Source of the DNA: Asticcacaulis solisilvae
GTDB taxonomy: Bacteria > Pseudomonadota > Alphaproteobacteria > Caulobacterales > Caulobacteraceae
NCBI RefSeq assembly: GCF_017875235.1
Contig: NZ_JAGGMI010000014.1
Coordinates: 47,665-111,664, forward strand
Direction: 5' to 3'
DNA length: 64,000 nt
The notes beneath the pieces are model-generated. The model was not told the DNA's origin and did not search any database. It saw nothing but the letters and a program-made list of their open reading frames with translations. Of the stretch, positions 1-7,801 are shown piece after piece (position 1 is the stretch's first letter; each line of letters opens with the position of its first letter). A program made the translations under genes and the position numbers.

Positions 1-1392
1 GATCTGGTCCAACGGATAGACATCAGCCGCTACGGCGTAGCGCGCTGGAATGGCGCCGTTGCCCAGCAGGATCGCGAGCCAGCTCGGCTCCATATAGGAC
101 TCGTGATCACCCAGCGCGATTTGCCCGCTGGCGTTCCAGATCTCAAGCTTGTGTCGAAGGCTGTCAGGCACCTCGATGTCGCGGCACGCCGCCCACAATG
201 GCTCGGGCCGGCGGGAGAGGTAATAGTGCGCAATGATGAAGTCGCGTATGCGCTCGATCTCGCCGGTGGATATCCGGTTATATTCGTCGCGCAAAACGGG
301 GTTGATGGTCCCTTGGGGGAAGAATTGAAGCAACTTCAAAACCCCCTGGACGATCAACTGCAAGCCGGTTGACTCCAGCGGTTCGAGAAAGCTGGAGGCG
401 AAGCCGATCCCTATACAATTGCGGTTCCAGAACTGCTTACGATGCCCGGATGTAAAGCGGAACACCCTCGGTTCAGCCAGCAGTTCGCCGTCGACATTGC
501 CTAGCAAGGCGTCGCGCGCCGAGTCGTCGCTCCAGAGATCCGAATTATAGACCATGCCGTTGCCACTGCGATGTTGTAGCGGAATAGACCATTGCCAGCC
601 GCCGGCGTGCGCGGTGGATCGCGTAAACGGCATGGGCGCGCCGGTACGTTTCGATGGGACCGCCATGGCGCTGTTGCAAAGCAACCAGCGCGACCAGTCA
701 ACAAATGGCGTGTCCAACGCCTTTCCCAGTAATTCGGACGCGAAACCCGTGCAATCCAGGAACAGGTCGCCGGGAACCTTAATACCATTGGCAAGATGGA
801 TGGCGGTAATATTGCCAGAGGCGCTATCCAGATCGAAGTGCGTCATCTTGCCTTCGATACGCTGCACACCCAGCCGGGTCGCCACATCCCGCAGATAGCG
901 GGCGTACAATGCGGCATCAAAATGATAGGCATAGTGATAGCGCGAATTCTGCGGATCCATAGGCGCAAAATTGTTGTTCTTGGCGACGGCGTAGGCGAAC
1001 GAATAGTCATCGATCGGATGCGCATCGCCTGATTGCCTCAATCTCAGCCAGTAGTGGTGGGTCGATACCCCGTCAACTTGGCGACCATAGTCGCTGAACG
1101 CATGGAAATGCCGGTTTCCGGCAACGCCCCAGTCGCAAAATTCAATGCCCAGCTTGAACGTACCCTGGGTGCTGCGAACAAAGTCGTATTCGTCAATGCC
1201 GAGCAAAGCGTTGCAGAGTGCCAGCAACGGGACCGTGGCCTCCCCGACGCCAATGATGCCGATTTCCTCGGATTCAACCAGAGTGATGCGGGTTTGACTA
1301 CGATCCGTCTTCCTGGCCAGCAGTGCGGCCGCGATCCACCCCGCCGCGCCGCCGCCCAGTATGACGATTTCCTGTTGCTGTACGCTATTCAT
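1..1392 (-). CDS. Flavin-dependent (tryptophan-type) halogenase, C-terminus cut by window edge
   Basis: FADH2-dependent halogenase family: forms hypohalous acid at flavin and passes it to a catalytic lysine to chlorinate or brominate an aromatic substrate. The frame is open from ATG at 1392 to position 1 (464 codons), so the C-terminus lies outside the window. Visible: FAD motif GGGAAGW near residues 13-19, GVGEAT at 48-53, catalytic lysine K80 in FKLGIEF, the halogenase signature WQWSIP, and LEPLEST with the glutamate that pairs with the lysine. A GCGAGG ribosome site lies about 7 nt upstream. It sits downstream of the TonB receptor on the same strand, separated by a terminator-like hairpin. 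This pairing is common in Caulobacterales and sphingomonads; true substrates there are unknown and probably not free tryptophan. Confidence 0.9.
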   Translation of the reverse strand, partial: MNSVQQQEIVILGGGAAGWIAAALLARKTDRSQTRITLVESEEIGIIGVGEATVPLLALCNALLGIDEYDFVRSTQGTFKLGIEFCDWGVAGNRHFHAFSDYGRQVDGVSTHHYWLRLRQSGDAHPIDDYSFAYAVAKNNNFAPMDPQNSRYHYAYHFDAALYARYLRDVATRLGVQRIEGKMTHFDLDSASGNITAIHLANGIKVPGDLFLDCTGFASELLGKALDTPFVDWSRWLLCNSAMAVPSKRTGAPMPFTRSTAHAGGWQWSIPLQHRSGNGMVYNSDLWSDDSARDALLGNVDGELLAEPRVFRFTSGHRKQFWNRNCIGIGFASSFLEPLESTGLQLIVQGVLKLLQFFPQGTINPVLRDEYNRISTGEIERIRDFIIAHYYLSRRPEPLWAACRDIEVPDSLRHKLEIWNASGQIALGDHESYMEPSWLAILLGNGAIPARYAVAADVYPLDQI

Positions 1393-1537
1393 AAACATAC
1401 CTCGCCATGAACACGCCCGACGCCATGTCTGGCGAATGGGTTTTCAGGCTTATGCGGGGGTGGAGTTCGGTCAAGTTGCGCAAGCTGCCGACGATATGCG
1501 ACCTGGAAGGTCCGGCAGCAAAATTGTATTTGAAAAA

Positions 1538-1568
1538 GGAAGGGCGCTTCCCGATGAAGCGCCCTTCC
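1538..1568 (-). terminator. Rho-independent terminator after TonB receptor
   Basis: A 13-bp perfect inverted repeat (GGAAGGGCGCTTC, loop CCGAT) lies 12 bp past the stop of the receptor. Read on the minus strand it is followed by TTTTTCA. It would end most receptor transcripts and leave the halogenase dependent on read-through. Confidence 0.75.
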
Positions 1569-1580
1569 TCGTTCGGCCCC

Positions 1581-4500
1581 TTAGAAGCGCGCCCGTACGG
1601 TGAGCTCGTAGCGCTGATCGCTGACGTTATGGTCGTACGGCGCAAAAACGCCAGGCACAGGCTCCTGAACTGTTTTCGACTTCGTATTGAGAAGGTTGTT
1701 CGCGTTGAAGGAAACGGAAACCTTGCTGCTCACGCTGTAGTCAAAGCCCAGGTCCAGGTAACCCGCTTCCTCCATGTAGGCCGGAACCATGTTGTACACC
1801 GGATAGGAATGTGCGGCGTCAAATACGGTCGGGCTGGTGTTGAGGATGTAAGGGTTGCCGCCGCTCGTCGCATAGGACAGCGGATTGACGTTGGTCGACA
1901 GCAGCGCCTTGTCGCGCCAGTTGTAGGCCAGACGGAAATTGACCTTGCCGCGGCTGTACAACAACTGGATGTTGTAGGCCCACTTCGACAATCCCGCATA
2001 GGGAAGGTCGGGGTAGGTCTGCGGCACCGTGCCGTCCGGATTGAGGCCCGGCAGGGAACCGTTGGCCGGTGGGGGCGTCAACACGCTGTTGGCCTGCTGG
2101 GCAGGGTTTCTGCTGTCGATGTAAGTCAGGTTGCCATCAATGCCAAACCCGCGGAACCATCCAGGGAGTTGATCGAAGAACTTGCGGCCGCCGATCTCAA
2201 AGCCCTGGATATAGGCCTTCTGATCCGACGTCTTGTTCTGCAGATACAGCCACGGAAGATCGAGTGTTGTTGGCGTCCCGACGGCCGTCTGCCCGGTTGG
2301 GGGCGGACCACCGTCAAAAGCCAGCGCCGGAATAGGAAGATTGTTGGCGATGAACGAATGGAACACCGGGAGATCATCGATCTGCTTGGCGAACAGATCC
2401 ACGTAGAAGAAGCTGGACGACGACGGATAGTATTCGAACGTGATATCCTGGCTGTTGATCATGGTCGGCTTCAGATCCGCGCCCCCACCGTTGACGGAAA
2501 CACCTGTGAGAACTCCGGGCGCCTGCGGATTTCCGGCAGAAACTGATCTGGCGCCAATCGAACCACCCGCGCGGATGTCGTTGAGATTCGGCGGAGCCGA
2601 CGCGGTCGACGCCGCAGCGCGAATGATGAACTTGTCGGTTACGTCGAACTTGATATTGAACGAAGGCAGAACACGATGGTATTTGTAGTGCCGGGTCTGT
2701 GTACTATAACCTTGAACAAACGAATAGAGCGTCGGGAACACCGGCGACGCATTCGGATCAGCTGCCACCACCTGCTGCGCGTTGTAGTAATCAATGCTGT
2801 CCTGTAAGGTCAGAGCAAGGTTCTGAGCGTTCGGCGTACTCAGAAGACCGCTCGCCGTCAGGGTTTCTGTGAACGCACGAACGCCGATATTACCCGAGAA
2901 CGCTGGAATGAATCCGAAACCATTGTGCGCGAACTTGGCCTGGACATAGACGGCATTCGTGGCGATGCGGCTATCGGTCATGTTCAGTCCCTGATCGATA
3001 TTATCCCGCCAAAACTCTTCCTTGGTCCGAGGCCGCATCTGCCCGGTGACTTCATCTTCGATCAGCTGGCCGTTATACGTCTTGAGCAAGTGGTACCAGT
3101 CATAACTCTGCATGAGCGATTGGCTGGGGACGTAAAGCTGCGCCGGAACAGGCGCCGCGCCGCCGAAGAAGTTCGGGAAGGTGGCGACTTCATAATCGGA
3201 CGACGGCACGTTTACGTTCGTCAGATATTGAATATTCCCAGCGCCATAGGTCGGGTCGTTGGGATGCGCCGGCCATGGGTCCCCCAGCCACGACTGGCTA
3301 AGCGGCGCCCAATAGGTCCCCACATTGTCGTCTTTTTCTGAGCGGGTGGCGGAACGACCGCCAAAACTGATGCTGCGCAGGAAGCCATCTTCGCTGACCT
3401 GGTATTGGACATCGAAGTGGGCGGCGACCATCGTTCCCTTGTTATTGGGTTTATGATAGCCGAAATTGCTGAGATACGCCTTGCTCTTATCGAGAAGGCC
3501 TTCGGTGGAAAGGCCAGACAAAACTGGCAGCTCTCCCGTCAGGTCGACGTCCATCGAGTTCACCAGCGGGCTGGTCTGAGCGAGGCCAACAAACATGTTT
3601 TCCCCGGTCATGCGGGAACTGACATATTGCAAGCTGCCACGCACCGCCAAGCGTTCTCCGGGCGTCCAGACGAAGCGTTGCGTAATATCGAGTGTGGAAC
3701 TTTTGCTGTGCGACGCCGACGCGCCGCCGCTCGGATTAAACGTGCCCGCGGGGCCACATTGCACCAGACGCTTGCCATCCCAATCCGCAGGGGGATTGTT
3801 CGGATCGATACCCCCATTGGCCGACCAGTCCCACTGAAGCGACGACGCGGGACTGCCAAAGACGCCGCCACAATCGATCCTGTAGTGGGCTGGGAACCAG
3901 CCGTTCGCCGCTATAAAACTGTCGCTCGCGGTCGTGTTCTGCCAATCCACCGAATTGCCGGTGGACCCGACCGTGAGGCTACCCTTACGGAAGGCGCCAT
4001 TGGCATCATAGTCGACCGGGCTGCCGACCTTGGGCATAACGGCGGACGAGGCGGAAGGACTCGACCCCACGCCACCGCTGTGCGACCAACCATTGTCGTG
4101 ATATTCCGAGTAGAACACCGTGTTGGTCAGCGTCAGGTTATCCGTCGGCTTCCACTGGACGGCCTGATAGGCGCCGTACCGCTCGCGCTGACTGATATTG
4201 TTGTTCCAGTTGAACGAGCTGGGAACAAAAGCCATATGATCGTCACGGACAGAGTCCGTCGCCCACTCACCGAACATGGCGCCAACCTGCAAGTTGCTGC
4301 TCTGCTGGTGCAGACTGCTGTAGGCCAAATCCCACAACACGCCAAACTCACCGATGTTGGTGTCGAAACGCTTGGAGAACATGGCGGAAATGCGAGGCGA
4401 AGCCTCTTTCACCTGGCTGCCGTAGCTGGCGCCAACCGTGAGGTTGAGCTGCGGAGTCTTGAAATCGAAGGGCAGATGGGTGCGAAGATTGATCAAGGAC

Positions 4501-5009
4501 GTCCCGCCTTCAATCAGGTCAGCGCGCGACGCTTTGTAGACATCGACACCGGCCATCAACTCGGGCGTGACTTCGTTCCAGCTGATGGCGCTCGCGCCGT
4601 TGGCGCTGAACAACTGCTGGCCGTTGAGCGTGCTCGAATTGAAGGGAAGACCACGCACGGTGACACCCGTTCCTTCGATCTGGAACGCGGTGTTGCCTCC
4701 GTTGGCCCCAGTGAAACGGGAGATAGACACACCCGAAACGCGCTGAAGGACTTCGGTGATCGAATTGTCGGGCAGCTTGCCAGCCTCGTCCGCGACAACC
4801 GAATCGACGATCGTGTCGGAGTTCTTTTTGATTTCGATTGCACTCTGAAGCGCTTTACGGCGCGTCGTAACAACCACGACGTTGTCCGCGTCATCCGCAC
4901 CCGCAGTGGTGGACGGTGCGTCCTGAGCCTGCGCGGACGCAGCGATCGTCATGACGGCCAGAGCCGACACAGTGCCGCTCAGCATTAATTTACGCATAGA
5001 TAATTTCAT
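1581..5009 (-). CDS. TonB-dependent outer-membrane receptor (large, oligosaccharide type)
   Basis: Outer-membrane receptor of 1142 aa that would import a ligand using TonB/ExbBD energy. It has a signal peptide (SAQAQ|DAPS), a TonB-box-like stretch DNVVVVTTRRK, a plug domain beginning IVDSVVADEAGKLPD and QRVSGVSISR, a long 22-strand-type barrel, and a C-terminal phenylalanine (VRARF) typical for BamA recognition. I chose ATG 5009 because GAGGAAACGGGAA precedes it; a GTG at 5024 and an ATG at 4997 are alternatives. The length matches the Caulobacterales TonB receptors that accompany halogenase genes and polysaccharide loci. The ligand cannot be read from sequence; its neighbours suggest a plant oligosaccharide. 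The upstream region is shared with a divergent IclR regulator. Confidence 0.93.
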   Translation of the reverse strand: MKLSMRKLMLSGTVSALAVMTIAASAQAQDAPSTTAGADDADNVVVVTTRRKALQSAIEIKKNSDTIVDSVVADEAGKLPDNSITEVLQRVSGVSISRFTGANGGNTAFQIEGTGVTVRGLPFNSSTLNGQQLFSANGASAISWNEVTPELMAGVDVYKASRADLIEGGTSLINLRTHLPFDFKTPQLNLTVGASYGSQVKEASPRISAMFSKRFDTNIGEFGVLWDLAYSSLHQQSSNLQVGAMFGEWATDSVRDDHMAFVPSSFNWNNNISQRERYGAYQAVQWKPTDNLTLTNTVFYSEYHDNGWSHSGGVGSSPSASSAVMPKVGSPVDYDANGAFRKGSLTVGSTGNSVDWQNTTASDSFIAANGWFPAHYRIDCGGVFGSPASSLQWDWSANGGIDPNNPPADWDGKRLVQCGPAGTFNPSGGASASHSKSSTLDITQRFVWTPGERLAVRGSLQYVSSRMTGENMFVGLAQTSPLVNSMDVDLTGELPVLSGLSTEGLLDKSKAYLSNFGYHKPNNKGTMVAAHFDVQYQVSEDGFLRSISFGGRSATRSEKDDNVGTYWAPLSQSWLGDPWPAHPNDPTYGAGNIQYLTNVNVPSSDYEVATFPNFFGGAAPVPAQLYVPSQSLMQSYDWYHLLKTYNGQLIEDEVTGQMRPRTKEEFWRDNIDQGLNMTDSRIATNAVYVQAKFAHNGFGFIPAFSGNIGVRAFTETLTASGLLSTPNAQNLALTLQDSIDYYNAQQVVAADPNASPVFPTLYSFVQGYSTQTRHYKYHRVLPSFNIKFDVTDKFIIRAAASTASAPPNLNDIRAGGSIGARSVSAGNPQAPGVLTGVSVNGGGADLKPTMINSQDITFEYYPSSSSFFYVDLFAKQIDDLPVFHSFIANNLPIPALAFDGGPPPTGQTAVGTPTTLDLPWLYLQNKTSDQKAYIQGFEIGGRKFFDQLPGWFRGFGIDGNLTYIDSRNPAQQANSVLTPPPANGSLPGLNPDGTVPQTYPDLPYAGLSKWAYNIQLLYSRGKVNFRLAYNWRDKALLSTNVNPLSYATSGGNPYILNTSPTVFDAAHSYPVYNMVPAYMEEAGYLDLGFDYSVSSKVSVSFNANNLLNTKSKTVQEPVPGVFAPYDHNVSDQRYELTVRARF

Positions 5010-5113
5010 TTCCCGTTTCCTCACGTTGATCCTCGCCCGTCGCCGCTTTGTTATTGCTTATGGACAGTACGGCTCCGACCATTTGTCGGACAATGGCGCT
5101 ATAATCAAAAAAC

Positions 5114-5145
5114 TTCAAATATAAATTTGAAATTCATATATGAAT
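5114..5145. promoter_or_regulatory. Tandem AT-rich palindromes upstream of TonB receptor
   Basis: Two adjacent dyads: TTCAAAT-4-ATTTGAA (5114-5131) and the perfect 14-bp palindrome ATTCATATATGAAT (5132-5145). A second CATATATG core lies at 5692-5699 near the divergent IclR gene. They are candidate operators for the IclR protein encoded at 5783; the binding partner is inferred from position only. Confidence 0.45.
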
Positions 5146-5235
5146 GGAACGGTCTGTTGCGTCCTTGTCACAAATGGGAAGCCCCCATCGCCAGGTTTAG
5201 ACACACGCCGAGACGCAAGGAAGCGCTCATCTTTG

Positions 5236-5307
5236 AAAAAACCCCTTGCCCAATTAGGGCAAGGGGAGTGATCTCACCACCTGAGACGAGGAGAAGAAAA
5301 GGTGGTG
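5236..5307 (-). ncRNA. Candidate small RNA or leader RNA with anti-SD loop and terminator
   Basis: Read on the minus strand: an 8-bp stem (CACCACCT/AGGTGGTG, 5275-5282 with 5300-5307) presents a 17-nt pyrimidine loop containing CUUCUCCUC, complementary to a Shine-Dalgarno sequence. Then comes a strong Rho-independent terminator (10-bp stem CCCCTTGCCC/GGGCAAGGGG, 5242-5266) followed by six U. No protein gene lies upstream on this strand. This is a usual architecture of alphaproteobacterial trans-acting small RNAs. The 5' end is unknown (perhaps 5310-5390). It could instead be an attenuator in a long leader of the TonB receptor. Confidence 0.45.
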
Positions 5308-5389
5308 TGGATAAGCTCGCTCGAACACAGCTAGGGACTATGCCCAGATAAACGCTTACAAGGCCACATTACACGACGCACGCATTAAG

Positions 5390-5420
5390 ATCAAATATAA
5401 AATAATATTTTATATTTGAT
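5390..5420. promoter_or_regulatory. Long AT-rich inverted repeat, candidate operator
   Basis: Perfect 14-bp arms ATCAAATATAAAAT and ATTTTATATTTGAT are separated by AAT. The left arm recurs exactly at 5597-5610. The dyad lies between the two terminator-like hairpins of this intergenic region and could be an operator for the neighbouring IclR regulator or the control site of the candidate small RNA at 5236-5307. Confidence 0.45.
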
Positions 5421-5462
5421 TTAAAAGGGCGACAGTCGAGCCCAGCCGCGCGGAATTACGTG

Positions 5463-5570
5463 AAAAGAAAGCCCTTTTGTCTGACAACAAAAGGGCTAAC
5501 TCGCTCAACTGTCAGGGAAGACATACCAGGGCGAGGGGTAAGTTGTTGCTTCGTTAGCAGGGAAGCTCAA
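5463..5570 (-). ncRNA. Second candidate small RNA with UUCCCU loops
   Basis: A perfect 11-bp hairpin AGCCCTTTTGT/ACAAAAGGGCT (5470-5497, 6-nt loop) is followed on the minus strand by TTTCTTTTCA, so it can act as a Rho-independent terminator. Upstream of it on the same strand UUCCCU occurs twice, once in a 4-bp hairpin TGTC/GACA (5510-5523) and once flanked by AGC/GCT (5556-5567). C-rich UUCCCU loops are typical mRNA-pairing sites of bacterial small RNAs. No gene on this strand explains the terminator. The 5' end is a guess; an AT-rich stretch at 5594-5632 could be its promoter. Confidence 0.4.
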
Positions 5571-5782
5571 CACATTTAAGCCACCCTTCCCGCAAAATCA
5601 AATATAAAATTTATTTTCTCAAATAAAATAAACTTCTCCTCCACCCTTATTTTTTGGTCTCTTCGCGACAAAAAACGCATCCGTTGCTTTTCATATATGA
5701 TGTTCATTGTTTGACGGCGCGGCTATCCGGATGGTAAGCAGTATACCTGGCCAAGGTTTTAATACCCCGGCTTTCAAACAAA

Positions 5783-6619
5783 ATGACGCAAAGACTCACC
5801 ATGGGCCGACGGCGATCCGAAACCACTGAAGATGATGACACCGGTGACTTGCGTTATCGTGCGCCGGCACTCGAAAAGGGGCTCGATATCATCGAACTCC
5901 TCGCTGCGTCCCCCCGTCCAATGGCGCCCAAACAGATTTCCGAGCAGCTCGACAAATCGGTGAGCGAACTGTTTCGCATGCTTCAGGTCCTGGAAAACCG
6001 GGGCTATGTCGAAATAGCGGAAAACCAGAGCGGCTACGAAGTCACCAACAAGCTCTTCGCCTTGGGCATGGCGCGGGGAATCAGCAAGAACCTGCTCGAC
6101 CACGCCGTCCCGGTCATGAGATCGCTGACGGAAAATGTCCTTCAGGCCTGCCATCTCGTTGTCTCCGCCGACGACCAGACCGTCGTCATCGGTCAGATGG
6201 ACGCGCCGGCCATACCCAGCTTTCACATTCGGGTGGGTTTTCGACAAGGCATTGTAGAGACGGCATCCGGCACGGTGCTGTATGCATTCCAGCGCCCCAA
6301 GATTCGCGACGCCTGGCGCGCCGCGCTTCAACCGACCGTATCGGAACAAGATTGGGAAGCGTTCGAGGACCTGGCCGACCGCGCCCGTGCCAAGGGCTAC
6401 CTGGTGGCCAAAAGCCAGTACGCCGAAAGCATTACTGATATTTCCTGCCCTGTCTTCACGGACCGGGGCCTTATTGCGGCAATCACGATTCCGTACATCA
6501 AGAGCCGGTTGAGCGTCAGCATAGACGTATGCGCCGACTCGCTGCGTGAGGCAGCGTCGAGCTTGTCCAGCGCGCTTGGCGCCGTCGAACCTCTAGTCGG
6601 CGCCAAGGACTCTTGGTGA
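5783..6619 (+). CDS. IclR-family transcriptional regulator (1)
   Basis: DNA-binding regulator of 278 aa. The N-terminal winged helix-turn-helix begins at ALEKGLDIIELLAAS (about residues 30-90, including MAPKQISEQLDKSVSELFRML). A C-terminal IclR effector-binding domain follows, with the family hallmarks ISCPVF and AAITIPYIK near residues 218-240. It is transcribed divergently from the TonB receptor at 1581-5009 across a 770-bp region full of AT-rich palindromes, so it probably controls that receptor in response to a sugar-derived ligand. The start is uncertain: ATG 5783 or ATG 5801, neither with a strong ribosome site. The last 27 bp overlap the 3' end of the convergent histidine kinase gene. 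Confidence 0.9.
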   Translation: MTQRLTMGRRRSETTEDDDTGDLRYRAPALEKGLDIIELLAASPRPMAPKQISEQLDKSVSELFRMLQVLENRGYVEIAENQSGYEVTNKLFALGMARGISKNLLDHAVPVMRSLTENVLQACHLVVSADDQTVVIGQMDAPAIPSFHIRVGFRQGIVETASGTVLYAFQRPKIRDAWRAALQPTVSEQDWEAFEDLADRARAKGYLVAKSQYAESITDISCPVFTDRGLIAAITIPYIKSRLSVSIDVCADSLREAASSLSSALGAVEPLVGAKDSW

Positions 6620-7801
6620 ACTGTAAAGAATAAGGCAGAAAGCCGAACTCCAGCCTTCGGCCGGTCCCATGAAGAGCAGGTCGCCGCCGTGGGCCAGGGC
6701 GATCTGGCGCGCGAGATTCAGGCCGGTCCCGGACCCCTCGGGTTTGGTGGTAACAAAGGCATGGAAGATTTGTTCGGCCAGGTCGTCGGGCACACCACAT
6801 CCATTGTCCGACACGAATATCCGCGTTTCCTCGCGATTGTGGTCAAGGGAGAGCCGGACCCGGCGCGGCGCTACCCTCCCCTCGGTCGCTTCGGCGGCGT
6901 TTTTCAGCAGATTAAGCAGGGCCTGGGTCAAAAGGGTTTCGTCGACTTCCAGCACCGGACACTCCGCCGGTAACTCCAATACGATGTCGATCTCCGACGC
7001 GGAAACGCTGCGCTCGAACACGCGAATGATGTCGGCGAGGAATGACCCCATCTCGACCCGACCCAGGACCGGCTCCGGCAATCTGGCCATGGACCGGTAC
7101 ACATCCACGAAGCGCGCAAGCCCTGTGGTCCTTTGTGCCAGGACATCCAGAGCCTCGCGGGCGGCCTTCGAAGCGTCGGTTGTTTCGCCAGCCAAATAAC
7201 CATGAGCAATACGCGCCAGGGATGCGACTGGGGTCAGCGAATTCATGATTTCGTGGCTGAGCACGCGCAAAAGGTCGCGCAACGCCGTCGCCTCCGCCAC
7301 CCGGACTTCTGACTGTATATCGGTCAGACTTACCAAGCGCACGACGGCATCGGGTGTGGTCATTTCGCTTATGCCCACCGCGTATGTCCGGCCAAATACC
7401 TTTATGGCGCGCGCAGGGCCTGGATCCCGACCACGAACGACGTCCATGAGGCTTTCAGGCGGCTGGGCAACGATATCATCGGTCTGAAACAGGATGCGCG
7501 CCGCGCGGTTAACGGCCACCAAACCTCTTGCCTCGTGGAATTCCAACAAAGGCATGGGAACATGATCGGCCAGGAAGCTTCCCCCTTCACGCCGGTCACT
7601 CACCGGGCGCCCGGCTAAGGGCGGGTCCGGGATAATGGGGGGGGCAAGGCGGACGAGGAAGATCACGCAGCCTGCCAGGACAAGAAGTCCAAACAGGACG
7701 CTCGCCCAGAACTGATGATAAACGGCATCAGTAATAAATGCCGACGCGGCGATCACGCCGGCCAGCGCCGACAGCATCCTCAACCGCGCCTTAAAGACCA
7801 T
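6593..7801 (-). CDS. Membrane-bound sensor histidine kinase (NtrY/NtrB-like)
   Basis: Sensor kinase of 402 aa. Two N-terminal membrane helices lie at about residues 8-50 with almost no periplasmic loop. A PAS-like segment (MPLLEFHEARGLVAVNRAARIL, residues 83-105) follows, then the phospho-acceptor H183 in LSHEIMNSLTP, the N box NLLKNAAEAT, and G boxes DNGCGVPDD and GSGTGLNLARQ. The start overlaps the 3' end of the response regulator by 11 bp, so they form an operon and almost certainly a cognate pair. The minimal extracytoplasmic part suggests it senses a membrane or cytosolic signal. Kinases of this type are often encoded beside MacB-like ABC exporters; one lies 2.3 kb away. Confidence 0.9.
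   Translation of the reverse strand: MVFKARLRMLSALAGVIAASAFITDAVYHQFWASVLFGLLVLAGCVIFLVRLAPPIIPDPPLAGRPVSDRREGGSFLADHVPMPLLEFHEARGLVAVNRAARILFQTDDIVAQPPESLMDVVRGRDPGPARAIKVFGRTYAVGISEMTTPDAVVRLVSLTDIQSEVRVAEATALRDLLRVLSHEIMNSLTPVASLARIAHGYLAGETTDASKAAREALDVLAQRTTGLARFVDVYRSMARLPEPVLGRVEMGSFLADIIRVFERSVSASEIDIVLELPAECPVLEVDETLLTQALLNLLKNAAEATEGRVAPRRVRLSLDHNREETRIFVSDNGCGVPDDLAEQIFHAFVTTKPEGSGTGLNLARQIALAHGGDLLFMGPAEGWSSAFCLILYSSPRVLGAD

Noticed and set aside
3405..4988. Plus-strand open frame of 527 codons opposite the first TonB receptor
   Set aside because: Antisense shadow of a high-GC gene; arginine/valine-rich with no domain, and the receptor reading has clear plug and barrel motifs.
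5127..5351. 74-codon plus-strand ORF in the receptor/IclR intergenic region
   Set aside because: Starts in an AT-rich palindrome, has no ribosome site, and overlaps two RNA hairpins on the other strand.
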